A stretch of DNA of 28,983 bases from Burkholderia sp. (GTDB taxonomy: Bacteria > Pseudomonadota > Gammaproteobacteria > Burkholderiales > Burkholderiaceae): the NCBI GenBank assembly GCA_028292565.1, contig JAQGMD010000249.1, positions 1-28,983 of the forward strand, given 5' to 3'. The notes beneath the pieces were generated by a model, which searched no databases, was not told where the DNA came from, and saw only the letters and a list, made by a program, of their open reading frames with translations. The translations under genes were made by a program, and so were the position numbers. Positions 18,416 through 27,039 of the stretch are shown here, piece after piece (position 1 is the stretch's first letter; the number at the start of each line of letters is the position of its first letter).

Positions 18416-19888
18416 ATGGCACGACTCGAACGCGCAGTAGCCCTCGCGACGGCCGTATTGATGTCCGGTTGCGCTCTGCAGCCGGTGTACGAACGACCCG
18501 TTTCGCCGGTGACTGCCTACCCAACCGGCGACGCATATAAAGCAGAGGCGGCAACCGGCACGCCGGCGGCGGATGTCGGCTGGCGTGATTTCCTGGTCGA
18601 TCCACGCTTGCAGCGGCTGGTGGAACTCGCCCTGCAAAACAATCGCGATCTGCGCGTTGCGGTGCTCAACATGGAGAAAGTGCAAGCGCAATATCGCATC
18701 CAGCGTGCGGCGCTATTCCCGCAAGTCGGCGTGGCGGCGAGCGCCGCCGCCAAAGGTTCTCCTGCCGGCGTTTCGCCCGCTGGCAATGCGTCGGTGAGCC
18801 ACAACTATGCGGTGAACCTCGCCACCTCGTGGGAAGTCGACTTCTTCGGCCGCCTGCATAGCTTGTCCGATGCCGCCCTCGAGCAATACTTTGCCAGCGC
18901 CTACGCGCGGCAAGCCGCCGAGATCCTGCTGGTGGCACAAGTCGCCGACCAGTACCTTACTGTCCTAGCGTTTGAAGACGCGCTTGAGGTGACGCAGCAC
19001 ACCCTGGAGACCGCGCAAGCGTCATACAAGATCGTGAAATTGCAGTTCGATAGCGGAACGGCGTCGGAATTCGAATTGAGGCAGGCCCAGACAGTGGTTG
19101 AACAAGCTTTGGCCAACCATGCGGGCCAGGTGCGGTTCCGGGCGCAGGCCGAGAATGCGCTGGTGTTGCTCGTCGGCCAGCCACTGCCCGGCGACTTGCC
19201 GCCGCCGTTACGCTTGGGCAATCAGGCGATCGTGGCCAATATCCCGGCTGGCGTGCCCTCCGATTTGCTGACGCGCCGTCCGGACATCCTGCAGGCCGAG
19301 GCGCAGCTGCGCTCGGAGAATGCGAACATCGGCGCGGCGCGGGCGGCCTTCTTCCCGCAAATTACATTGACCGGAACCTTGGGCACCACGAGCGCCACCT
19401 TGGCCGGCCTGTTTGCCGGCGGCTCCGGTGCATGGTCCTTCGTTCCGGCACTGACTGCGCCTATCTTTAATGCAGGGGCAAATCAGGCGAATCTCGACGT
19501 GGCCACGCTCCAGAAAGACATCGGCGTGGCGCAATACCAGAAGGCTATTCAGACGGCATTCCGGGATGTATCGGACGGTCTTGCCGCGCGGGGAACCTAC
19601 GATGAGCAACTGGCAGCACTCCAGAGAGAAGTCCAGGCACAACAGCGTCGCATGGAGCTAGCGAACAGCCTCTATACCAGCGGCATCGACAGCTATCTCG
19701 GCGTGCTGACTGCACAAACCGACTTGTACAACGCGCAGACCGCACTCGTCTCGGCGCGGCTAAATCGCTTGACCAGCATGGTCGACCTTTATCGCGCACT
19801 CGGAGGCGGCTGGCTTGAGCGAACCGGTGACCCGCCCCGCCCGACGGACACAGCCGAAGTGCTGGCGCCGTCCCCGACGGCAAGGTGA
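18416..19888 (+). CDS. RND outer-membrane channel (OprM/NodT family lipoprotein)
   Basis: This TolC-like outer-membrane factor completes the tripartite pump. The 490-residue protein has a lipoprotein signal with the acylated Cys at residue 19 (LMSGC). Two repeated OEP domains follow (motifs NNRDLRVAVLNMEKVQAQY, SWEVDFFGRL, and later RRPDILQAEAQLRSENANIG and FPQITLTG). Its start codon immediately follows the permease stop, so translation is coupled. Length and motifs match the NodT/CmeC lipoprotein family. The C-terminal tail after ALGGGWLER is short and proline-rich. Confidence 0.93.
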   Translation: MARLERAVALATAVLMSGCALQPVYERPVSPVTAYPTGDAYKAEAATGTPAADVGWRDFLVDPRLQRLVELALQNNRDLRVAVLNMEKVQAQYRIQRAALFPQVGVAASAAAKGSPAGVSPAGNASVSHNYAVNLATSWEVDFFGRLHSLSDAALEQYFASAYARQAAEILLVAQVADQYLTVLAFEDALEVTQHTLETAQASYKIVKLQFDSGTASEFELRQAQTVVEQALANHAGQVRFRAQAENALVLLVGQPLPGDLPPPLRLGNQAIVANIPAGVPSDLLTRRPDILQAEAQLRSENANIGAARAAFFPQITLTGTLGTTSATLAGLFAGGSGAWSFVPALTAPIFNAGANQANLDVATLQKDIGVAQYQKAIQTAFRDVSDGLAARGTYDEQLAALQREVQAQQRRMELANSLYTSGIDSYLGVLTAQTDLYNAQTALVSARLNRLTSMVDLYRALGGGWLERTGDPPRPTDTAEVLAPSPTAR

Positions 19889-20009
19889 CCGACCGCGCGA
19901 TTTCCGGGAAATACATAATAAAAAAGTCTTAATGATTCGGCCATCCCGGGCAAATTCCCCGGCGCGCATCATCGACGATGACAACCCTGTTGACGAAGAG
20001 AGCGAAACA

Positions 20010-20222
20010 ATGCGTATCGTTTTTATCCATGGCCATCCGGCCAACAAAAAAAGTTGCAGCTATTTGCCTACCCAGTTAGGCTGCCACAATCACATCTTCC
20101 TTGAATACGACAGCCACAATGGTTTTTATCGCAATCATAAGGAGATGCTCCACAAGCTCGCGCGTGATCTCCTGGAGCGGATAAAATGGCTGCGCGGTAT
20201 TCATGCACACGGGGAACAGTAA
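20010..20222 (+). pseudogene. Truncated alpha/beta-hydrolase N-terminus
   Basis: A 70-residue frame from ATG 20010 (GAGAG just upstream) begins MRIVFIHGHPANKKSCSYLP. The FIHGH strand-turn is the oxyanion-hole region that opens many alpha/beta-hydrolases, and LEYDSHNGFYRN follows. The protein then ends in a charged tail (RDLLERIKWLRGI) before any nucleophile elbow (GxSxG) appears. It cannot be a working hydrolase. It is probably a stub left after deletion between the channel gene and the response regulator, 13 bp before the regulator start. A small regulatory peptide is possible but less likely. Confidence 0.45.
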
Positions 20223-20235
20223 GCGCGGGGCCGCC

Positions 20236-20916
20236 GTGAAACTTTTGCTAGTCGAAGATAATGAACGCGTCGCACAATTCCTGAAAAAGGGCTTGGGGGA
20301 GGCTGGCCATACGGCTGACCACGCCAATAATGGGCGGGACGGCATGTTCATGGCTGCGAGCGAGCCCTATGACGCAATCATCATGGATCGCATGCTGCCC
20401 GGCGGAATCGACGGGCTGGGAATCATTGAAGCATTGCGCAAGACGGGAAGCAAAACCCCAATCCTGATTCTCAGCGCCCTTGACAATGTCGACGAGCGCA
20501 TTCGCGGCCTCAAAAGCGGCGGCGATGACTATCTCGTCAAACCCTTCGCCTTCGGCGAGTTGCTAGCCCGGCTCGATGCGCTTCTCCGGCGCGCGCAAAC
20601 TCTTCCTCTGGAAACCACCCTCGTCGTGGGCGACTTGTGCATGGACTTGCTGTCACATAAGGTGACCCGTGGCGAGAAGACAGTGGCGCTGCAGCCGCGC
20701 GAGTTCAAGCTGCTCGAATACCTGATGCGCCATGCAAACCAGGTCGTGACGCGGACCATGCTGCTTGAAAACGTATGGGATTACCATTTCGATCCGCAGA
20801 CCAACGTCGTCGACGTGCACATCAGCAAGCTGCGCCAGAAGATCGATGCGGGTGATCAGCGTCCGCTGTTGCGGACGATCCGTAACGCCGGCTATATGTT
20901 GAGCACAGATGCTTAA
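20236..20916 (+). CDS. OmpR/PhoB-family response regulator
   Basis: This cytoplasmic DNA-binding regulator has 226 residues from GTG 20236. The receiver domain (about 1-115) has the acidic pocket VEDN, phospho-acceptor Asp51 (IIMDRMLPG) and Lys102 (LVKPF). The winged-helix effector (about 130-226) has LQPREFKLLEYLMRH and VVDVHISKLRQKID. It is of the CopR/CusR/CzcR/QseB type. It overlaps the sensor gene by 8 bp and lies just after the efflux genes, so regulation of the pump and czcE-like gene is the natural inference. An upstream ATG (20203) would add 11 residues and overlap the hydrolase stub; the GTG matches the family start KLLLVEDN. Confidence 0.9.
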   Translation: MKLLLVEDNERVAQFLKKGLGEAGHTADHANNGRDGMFMAASEPYDAIIMDRMLPGGIDGLGIIEALRKTGSKTPILILSALDNVDERIRGLKSGGDDYLVKPFAFGELLARLDALLRRAQTLPLETTLVVGDLCMDLLSHKVTRGEKTVALQPREFKLLEYLMRHANQVVTRTMLLENVWDYHFDPQTNVVDVHISKLRQKIDAGDQRPLLRTIRNAGYMLSTDA

Positions 20917-22360
20917 GTCATTCCGTTTTTCGGTGCTGAATGTCGCGCTGTGTTATGTAGCCGTGACCCTCGCCGCACTTGGCCTATTTGCCACGCCACT
21001 CTGGTTTGCTTGGCGCGACAAAATAGAAGGAGGTAGAACCGCGGTGGTGGAAGCCGATGCACAAAGAATGCGCCATATTTTTGTCAACCAGGGTGCCGAT
21101 GCGCTCATAGCCATCATCAATTCCCGGGTTGGCGGAGAGCCGCCAGCGGAGGGGAGAATCGTCCTTTTGGCTGATCCATTGCTCACCAAGCTTGCCGGCA
21201 ACCTTCCTGCATGGCCGCGCGAAATATCCGAATCCGAAGCATTGCAAACACGCGTCATCAACATAGGCAGCCGAAATTTAAGTGCTTTCCTGTTACACGA
21301 GAAGCTTCCCGGCGGATACCATCTTCTGGTGGGGCGTGACGTTAGTCGGTTTGTGGAACTTGAAACGCTGTTCCTGTACGGACTCGCCGGATCGGGAATT
21401 CTGGTGCTGACAATAGCCATCATCGGCGGCCTCCTGACCCGGCGCGCGCTTCTCTCGAGAGTCGATCATATTCGCCAAACCGCTTCCCGCATCGTCGAAG
21501 GCGACCTTACACGCCGTTTGCCGACGCTGAATGAGCGGGATGGGCTGGAGATGCTCACCCGCACGATCAATCGCATGCTCGACCAGATCGAGCTCCTGGT
21601 GCATGGGGTGCGCAACACGTCAAATGCGATTGCGCACGACTTGCGTACCCCGCTGGCTGAGCTGCGTTCCCGCCTCGAGGAGCTGGCCCTGACGCGCCCG
21701 TCGCCCAATCAGACCTTTGCCGAAATCGATGCTGCAATCGCCGACCTCGACCGGGTGATGGCGATTTTCAATGCTTTGCTGCGACTGGCGGAAATCGACA
21801 GTGGCATGCGCCGCTCCGGCTTTGTCGATGTGGACGTGACCCGCCTGGCCGGCGAAGTCGCCGAATTCTATCAACCGGTCGCGGAACTCAAGGGCATCGC
21901 GCTTGCGTTCCATTCGCTCGGCAACCTGAGCACGCCTGGCGATCCGATACTTCTTGCGCAGGCCATCGGCAACCTCATCGACAATGCGCTCAAGTATGCG
22001 AAACAGGACGGGGCCGTCTCGATCGAAGCAAGGCGACGTTCAAGCCGGATGATCGAGGTCGTGGTGGCCGACGATGGACCGGGCATACCCGACGAAGAGA
22101 AGCCCAGGGTCGTCGAGCGTTTTTACCGGAGCGATGCAAGTCGCGCCACACCAGGCGTCGGATTGGGACTCAGTATGGTGGCAGCCGCGGCCCGGCTCCA
22201 CGGCGGTTCACTCGAACTTGCCGATAATCACCCGGGGCTGCGTGCAACGCTGATTCTTGCGTTGCGCGACATGTCAGGACATAGCCAGGAAATACCGGCA
22301 CATACATCGCATCAGGAACATAGCAGGCTTGCAGCGGGCAGCAGTGCTCGATCCGATTGA
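20909..22360 (+). CDS. Two-component sensor histidine kinase
   Basis: This 483-residue inner-membrane kinase is the partner of the preceding regulator. The first membrane helix is at about 11-33, a periplasmic sensor loop of about 120 residues follows, and the second helix is at about 155-177. A HAMP linker (about 177-232), a HisKA box with His243 (NAIAHDLRTPLAELRSRLEE) and an HATPase domain (NLIDNALKYA, VADDGPGIP, GVGLGLSMVAAAARLHGG) complete it. The HDLRTPL H-box is typical of the group that includes heavy-metal sensors. The periplasmic loop has few His/Met/Cys, so direct copper sensing is not obvious. It starts within the regulator's last codons. Confidence 0.9.
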   Translation: MLKSFRFSVLNVALCYVAVTLAALGLFATPLWFAWRDKIEGGRTAVVEADAQRMRHIFVNQGADALIAIINSRVGGEPPAEGRIVLLADPLLTKLAGNLPAWPREISESEALQTRVINIGSRNLSAFLLHEKLPGGYHLLVGRDVSRFVELETLFLYGLAGSGILVLTIAIIGGLLTRRALLSRVDHIRQTASRIVEGDLTRRLPTLNERDGLEMLTRTINRMLDQIELLVHGVRNTSNAIAHDLRTPLAELRSRLEELALTRPSPNQTFAEIDAAIADLDRVMAIFNALLRLAEIDSGMRRSGFVDVDVTRLAGEVAEFYQPVAELKGIALAFHSLGNLSTPGDPILLAQAIGNLIDNALKYAKQDGAVSIEARRRSSRMIEVVVADDGPGIPDEEKPRVVERFYRSDASRATPGVGLGLSMVAAAARLHGGSLELADNHPGLRATLILALRDMSGHSQEIPAHTSHQEHSRLAAGSSARSD

Positions 22361-22851
22361 CTGCATTAATTCGATCGCAAATCCTACTATTTGGTGTCGC
22401 CGAGGCGCATGCATCCCACAACAATATACAGCTGCCTCGAATGTATCCTCTTCGGAGCTTTACCCCAAGAGGCTCAAATGACCGCAAATGGGCGTCTTGC
22501 GGGGACTGAGATGGACGCCATCATTTCAAAGGTCCCTCATTTGCAGTCAAGGCGGGTCGCCGCGCCGTTTGAGTCAGAAGTTTCCGGCCACTCGAAGGAC
22601 TGTATGACCGTTCTGAGTCTGATGCGGCCGATGAATCTTCACTCCGTGACCGTCCGGAATTGGGCCGAACGCGGAAGTTCGCAACGCTTCACGATGCGAT
22701 CAAATCGGACAGTGACTGGCAGCGCGACCTTGATCGGGCTTCTGGGGCACTACCGACACCACCGCTTGCTGTTCGCGCTCGTATTGCGCAATACGCCGCT
22801 GCAAAGCGGGAGGAGATTTCACAAGCAGAAGGCGAGCCGAATGGAGCGGCA
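22361..22851. other. Unassigned stretch before the CusF-like gene
   Basis: I find no convincing start or known domain here. In the frame of the CusF-like domain the sequence is open from 22573 (reading RPLEGLYDRSESDAADESSL and later IAQYAAAKREEI), with only a TTG at 22660 as a possible start. Another frame is open from 22391 to 22915 but looks non-native. A weak hairpin, CCTCTT / AAGAGG, lies near 22450-22475. The stretch may hold a degenerate gene whose 3' part encodes the copper-binding domain. Confidence 0.35.
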
Positions 22852-23079
22852 ATGCAGCTGGCGGCCAATGGCGAAGTCGAGGATATCGATATACCAAACA
22901 AGTACGTCGTTCTGAAACACGGTCCCATCGCAGGCCTGAACATGGGAGCGATGACAATGGCTTTCTCCGTATCGGACTTCGCTATGCTGACCAAATTGAA
23001 AGTGGGAGACAAGGTGCGCTTCACTGCCAAGAATGTGTGCGATATCCCCACCGTCATGTCATTAGAATCGCAACAGTGA
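22852..23079 (+). CDS. CusF-like copper-binding domain protein
   Basis: From ATG 22852 (with GGAG 5 nt upstream) this is a 75-residue protein matching the small beta-barrel of CusF. The metal site is clear: His23 (LKHGPI), then Met31, Met34 and Met36 (NMGAMTMAF), at the spacing of His36, Trp44, Met47 and Met49 of E. coli CusF. Trp44 is therefore replaced by Met, a variant seen in other copper-binding homologues as far as I recall. KVGDKVRF is the typical following strand. CusF acts in the periplasm, but no signal peptide is visible, even if the frame is extended to the TTG at 22660, which adds 64 Arg/Ala-rich residues. It is either 5'-truncated or a cytoplasmic variant. It sits last in the efflux block. 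Confidence 0.6.
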   Translation: MQLAANGEVEDIDIPNKYVVLKHGPIAGLNMGAMTMAFSVSDFAMLTKLKVGDKVRFTAKNVCDIPTVMSLESQQ

Positions 23080-23215
23080 TTTGGCAACGAACCGCCGGCG
23101 GTCCGGTGCATCCAATCTTCAATTGTTCCAACAGGAACGTAACCCGAACCTCATTATGAAAAAATTAGCAATTACTGCGGTGCTCATCGCCGTAAAGCCC
23201 GCAAAGAAGCGGTGC

Positions 23216-23339
23216 TAAGGCGCCGCGCAGGGATAAGTTGGGCAATTTGGCGGCCGTCGCGGGATGCGGTGCAAGGCGTGAGGAGGAGTCATAGCGAGCT
23301 ATGGCGACGACGAGCAACGCCGCAACGCGCCCGCTACGC
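23216..23339. repeat. Palindromic MITE-like element, right-truncated copy
   Basis: This is the second copy of the element at 11140-11304, in the same orientation, matching at 119 of 124 positions. It has the left arm CTAAGGCGCCGCGCAGGGAT and the central hairpin TCATAGC-GA-GCTATGG (one change weakens the outer pair), but identity stops at GCTACG (23339) and the right arm is absent. Confidence 0.85.
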
Positions 23340-23476
23340 GCCTGATACACGCGCCGCACCATGTCATACGCCGCTGGTTTGTCGTCGAAATGCTCACGCA
23401 GCGCATGGACAGCTCCGGCCGCAATCAATGCCGGGCTGATATTCCGTCCGGCTTCTGCCTTTGCCCTACCCGCGTC
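23340..23476 (-). pseudogene. Gene fragment truncated by the repeat
   Basis: On the minus strand a frame open from about 23476 reads NISPALIAAGAVHALREHFD and then DKPAAYDMVRRVYQA, after which it enters the repeat at 23339. Codon use looks coding, and the sequence resembles the end of a small hypothetical protein, but there is no ATG in frame (only TTG 23428). It lies just downstream of the DUF748 gene on the same strand. I do not recognise a function. Loss of its 3' end probably accompanied loss of the repeat's right arm. Confidence 0.3.
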
Positions 23477-23561
23477 TCACACACCATCGGACGTCGGCCG
23501 TGCGCAATGAAATGGTGCGTGGGACGAACCCTGCAACTTCGCAACCTTCACCGGTCCGCGC

Positions 23562-26500
23562 TCACCGCAAGGAGAATTCCACTCGTGCAGTCGAAGCACC
23601 CGCACTATTACCATTGCCCGACGCTTCCTCCGTCCCGGTCTTCGGCGCAAGCAGGAAGATGCGCTCGCCGGGTACCTGGCCGAGCTTCACCAGCCAATCC
23701 TTGGCCGCCTGCGCGCGACGATTGCCTAGCGAAACCAGGTCTTCTTCGCCGACGACGGCGTGCTCGATCATCAGCTTTTCCATTTCTTCGACCGGCAGGC
23801 TCTTCTGCAAGCCGATCGCGTTGCGCGGCTTCGGAAATTTTTCGTCGCGGTAGGCGCGCGTCAGCAAGTCGGGATATTCATCCGGCTTTACCACGACGCT
23901 ACTGTACTCTGCCGGTGCTCCGCGCGACTGCAGGTCCTTTACCTTGAGCGCACGCACCTTGCGATCCACGAAGGCGTGCTTCAGGCCTTCACGGTCCGCT
24001 TGCGGATCGGCGCGGCCGGTGATTTCCAGCTTGAGCGCGGGCCGCTCGGTGAGTGCCCTGGCCAAGGACTTGAGCTTGTCTTCCCCGCTCTGCAGGACCA
24101 CGGCACGACCCGGCGCGAATTCCATGGACGACAGTTCCCCGCTGTCGCCACCACCGAATAGCTTGCCGAGCAGCGCGAAGGGTTGCGTCACTGCCTTGAG
24201 GATCGCATTGCCGATCACTTTGAGAATGATGCCGCCGATCGAAAATTGCGGATCATCGAGCGAGCCTGCAATCGGCACGTTCAGGTCGATCACGCCGTCG
24301 CTGTCGCGCAGCAAGGCCACCGCAAAATTCACCGGCAGCGTCTTGGCGTCGGGATTGTCCGTCTTCTTGCCGAAGGTGAGCTGGTCGAGGATCAGGCGGT
24401 TTTCAGCGGTGAGCTTGCGGTCTTCCACTTTATAAGCCACTTCAAAGGAAAGCTTGCCCTTCTCGATGCCATACCCGATGTACTTGGTGGAATAGGCCGA
24501 AAGCGATGCCAGTTCCATGCCGCGCACCTTGGCGACGATGTCCAGCGACAGGTCGCCCCTCAGCGGATTGATGCGGCCGGCCACGGACAATGGCGCGCGG
24601 TTGACTTCGCCCTTCAGGTCCACCAGGGCGCTGCTCGATGCATCGGACGAGAGCCCGGTAATGACGCCGCCCAAATCGTTGAGGTTGGCAGTGTAGTTGG
24701 GTCGGATGAAATTATCGGTGAAGCGTACCCTGCCGCCTTTCAGCGTCAGTTTGCGTATGCTGATCGGCGGCACCTTACCTTTCGAGCTGGGGGGCGGCAG
24801 CTCCGCAGTCCTGACGCGCGCACGAGAGGCTGCAGGCGCCTCCTCATTCACCTCGGTCAGGCTCCTCCTCTCATCCCCAGTGTCGCGCACGACGTTCTGC
24901 ACATTGATGCGGCCGTTCGGGTCGATGATCACCCGGGCGAAGAAGTCATTCAGCGCAACCTCGTTCGCACTGAGGGCGAACGGCTGCAGCCGTACATCCA
25001 TGCCGCCGAAGGACAGCGATTTCCAGCGCATGAACTCGTTCGCGCTGATTTTGTCCAGCGTAGCGAAGTTATCCAGGCTCGCGTCGCCCTTGAAGCCGCC
25101 CTTCAATGCGCCGTCGTCACCGATAGCCAGCTGCAGCTTACCCTTGCCGGACAGGCTGGCGCGCGTGAGCTGCAGGTTGATCTTGTCGGTGATATAGGGT
25201 TGCAAGGGCAACATGTCAACGCCGTTCAGGTCCAGCGCAAGATCGGTATGCAGCGGTGCGAATCCGAGATTGCCATTGAGCGCCAATCGCCCGGTCTTGT
25301 TGACCGTGGCCTTCAGCTCCATGCGAATCGAGGAAGACGGGGCGGTCGAAACGTCATGCATTGCGAGGCTGAGCGCGGATACGTCTGTGACGGCCGGCTG
25401 CGAGTGGCTCTGGTCTTCCAGGCGCGCGGTCCAGTCCTGCAGCCCTACCCGGCCGACGCGAACTACGTACGGAGCCTCAGTCTTCCTGTCAGCCGGCGGC
25501 TCGGTGCGCGCCTCGGTTGTCTTGGCTTGCTGTATATCTGATTTGTCATGCCGTACACGGATATCGCCGCGACCGGACGTGACCTCGCCGATGGTGACAG
25601 TTTTCTTGCCAGACTCGACGGCAAGGTTGCGCAATAGCAGATCGAACTTGTCAACGCCGGCGCGCATGGAGCGGACCGGTTGCTCATCGACATAACGCAC
25701 CGTTGCGCCACGGATGTCCAGTTCCTTCAACGCGAAACTGAACGGCCTGGCGGGGCTGGATGCCGGCTTTGCACCCGGCGTGGGAGGCGGGAGCAGGCGC
25801 GTCAGGTTGATCTGCGCGTCGCGGTCGCGGTTGATATCCGCCTCCAGGCCGTTCACCATTATGCGTGCCACTTCAAAGCGGCCGCCAAACACTTCGGTCT
25901 CACCGAGGGTTACGGCCAACTCCGGGAGAGTGAGCATCGGTTTGCCATTCATTTCGGCGATCCGCACCGATTTGAGCGACGCGCCGCCCCCCAGCACCAA
26001 TGCAGGCGCCTTATCCTTCGGCTGGCGGAAGCTGGCGGTCAGCCTCGCATCGAGCCGCGCACCCGTCAGCGTGAATCGCGGTTTAAAAGGCAGGTACTCA
26101 ATGAAGCGAGTGACATCGAGCCCATCCAGGTTCAGTTCCACCAGCGCGTCCCTCGGTTCCGCGAACGGCCGCGCCTTACCCTTGACCAGCACCGGCGTAC
26201 CGTTCACCTTGGCGCTGAGGAGCGGCTCGATGAACACCTCCACATCGGAGGGCAGCGACGAGACAAAAGGCACCCCGACTGTCAGGTCGGCCACGGTGTG
26301 CGTTGCCTTGGCGGGCCGGTCCTCGAACTCGATGCGGCCTTGTTCGACCTGGATGTTGTTGACCGCGAAGCGCGCAGGTTTTTCCGATGGCGGCTGTGCG
26401 GCAAGCCGTTCGACGATGTCATCGAAGTTATAGCGGTGTGCGTCCTCGCGCACCACCCGCACGTAAGGTTTCGACAAGCGTACTTCGCGCACCACCGGTG

Positions 26501-26825
26501 CGAGGCGCAACAACGATTGCGCCGATATGTTCACGGTCAGTGCGTCGAATGCGGCGAACACCTTGCCGCCTTGCGGTTCCATTACTTTGACGTCACGCAG
26601 TGTGACGATCCACGTATAGGGATTGACCTTCACTTCGCCCACGGTGGTCGGGCGATGCAGTTTTTCCCCGATCAGTTTTTCTGCCTGCGACTTCGCAATG
26701 AGCGGCAGGACGAAGAAACCGAACAGGGTGTACAGCAGCAGGATCGCGGTCAGTCCGGTGACGGAACGCCGGACTGCCGGCTTGCGTGAGAATGCGGTAA
26801 GCCGCTTGGCCGTGGAGGTGGGCAT
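23562..26825 (-). CDS. DUF748 AsmA-like envelope protein
   Basis: This is a very large membrane-anchored protein of the DUF748 family. From ATG 26825 it has 1087 residues; a GTG at 26864 would add 13 without improving the signal. One N-terminal membrane helix (about 22-43, LTAILLLYTLFGFFVLPLIA) is followed by an AsmA-like segment (LIGEKLHRPTTVGEVKVNPY). Long beta-rich repeats follow with many alternating hydrophobic strands, including motifs such as FIRPNYTANLNDLGG and NRAPLSVAGRINPLRGDLSL. Towards the C-terminus LKLEITGRADPQADREGLKH resembles an OmpA-like segment. AsmA/TamB-like proteins form hydrophobic channels in the periplasm and are implicated in lipid transport or outer-membrane assembly; a role here is inferred from that similarity only. 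It stands alone, divergent from sorA. Confidence 0.85.
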   Translation of the reverse strand: MPTSTAKRLTAFSRKPAVRRSVTGLTAILLLYTLFGFFVLPLIAKSQAEKLIGEKLHRPTTVGEVKVNPYTWIVTLRDVKVMEPQGGKVFAAFDALTVNISAQSLLRLAPVVREVRLSKPYVRVVREDAHRYNFDDIVERLAAQPPSEKPARFAVNNIQVEQGRIEFEDRPAKATHTVADLTVGVPFVSSLPSDVEVFIEPLLSAKVNGTPVLVKGKARPFAEPRDALVELNLDGLDVTRFIEYLPFKPRFTLTGARLDARLTASFRQPKDKAPALVLGGGASLKSVRIAEMNGKPMLTLPELAVTLGETEVFGGRFEVARIMVNGLEADINRDRDAQINLTRLLPPPTPGAKPASSPARPFSFALKELDIRGATVRYVDEQPVRSMRAGVDKFDLLLRNLAVESGKKTVTIGEVTSGRGDIRVRHDKSDIQQAKTTEARTEPPADRKTEAPYVVRVGRVGLQDWTARLEDQSHSQPAVTDVSALSLAMHDVSTAPSSSIRMELKATVNKTGRLALNGNLGFAPLHTDLALDLNGVDMLPLQPYITDKINLQLTRASLSGKGKLQLAIGDDGALKGGFKGDASLDNFATLDKISANEFMRWKSLSFGGMDVRLQPFALSANEVALNDFFARVIIDPNGRINVQNVVRDTGDERRSLTEVNEEAPAASRARVRTAELPPPSSKGKVPPISIRKLTLKGGRVRFTDNFIRPNYTANLNDLGGVITGLSSDASSSALVDLKGEVNRAPLSVAGRINPLRGDLSLDIVAKVRGMELASLSAYSTKYIGYGIEKGKLSFEVAYKVEDRKLTAENRLILDQLTFGKKTDNPDAKTLPVNFAVALLRDSDGVIDLNVPIAGSLDDPQFSIGGIILKVIGNAILKAVTQPFALLGKLFGGGDSGELSSMEFAPGRAVVLQSGEDKLKSLARALTERPALKLEITGRADPQADREGLKHAFVDRKVRALKVKDLQSRGAPAEYSSVVVKPDEYPDLLTRAYRDEKFPKPRNAIGLQKSLPVEEMEKLMIEHAVVGEEDLVSLGNRRAQAAKDWLVKLGQVPGERIFLLAPKTGTEEASGNGNSAGASTARVEFSLR

Positions 26826-26925
26826 GGGAAAACTGCAATGCGGGCAATTAAATGATGAGTGCACGGATTTTACCAGCCGGAACGGATCGGCATTTTGTAC
26901 CGGAACAATCTTCCTGCATCAAAAG

Positions 26926-26954
26926 TTGTTTCCCCCTAGAAATATATGCATAAT
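26926..26954 (+). promoter_or_regulatory. Candidate sorA promoter
   Basis: TTGTTT (26926-26931) and CATAAT (26949-26954) are spaced by 17 bp in the AT-rich gap between the divergent DUF748 and sorA genes. The leader to the sorA ATG would be about 80 nt. Sulfite dehydrogenase genes are sometimes under ECF sigma control, so this sigma-70 reading is tentative. Confidence 0.35.
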
Positions 26955-27039
26955 ACCCCCGGGATTTCTTGAAGCTGACGTACCCGGTACAGACAAAGCC
27001 GGGGTTAAAAGAACCATATATCACTCATTTGGAGCGGAA

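Noticed and set aside
24183..25541. 452-codon plus-strand open frame opposite the DUF748 gene, and a similar one at 25680-26789
   Set aside because: Both are His/Arg/Gln-rich antisense shadows; the opposing strand has a membrane helix and repeated family motifs.
26623..27039. Upstream extension of the sorA frame
   Set aside because: It overlaps the divergent DUF748 gene and precedes the twin-arginine signal; the ATG at 27040 has a good ribosome site.
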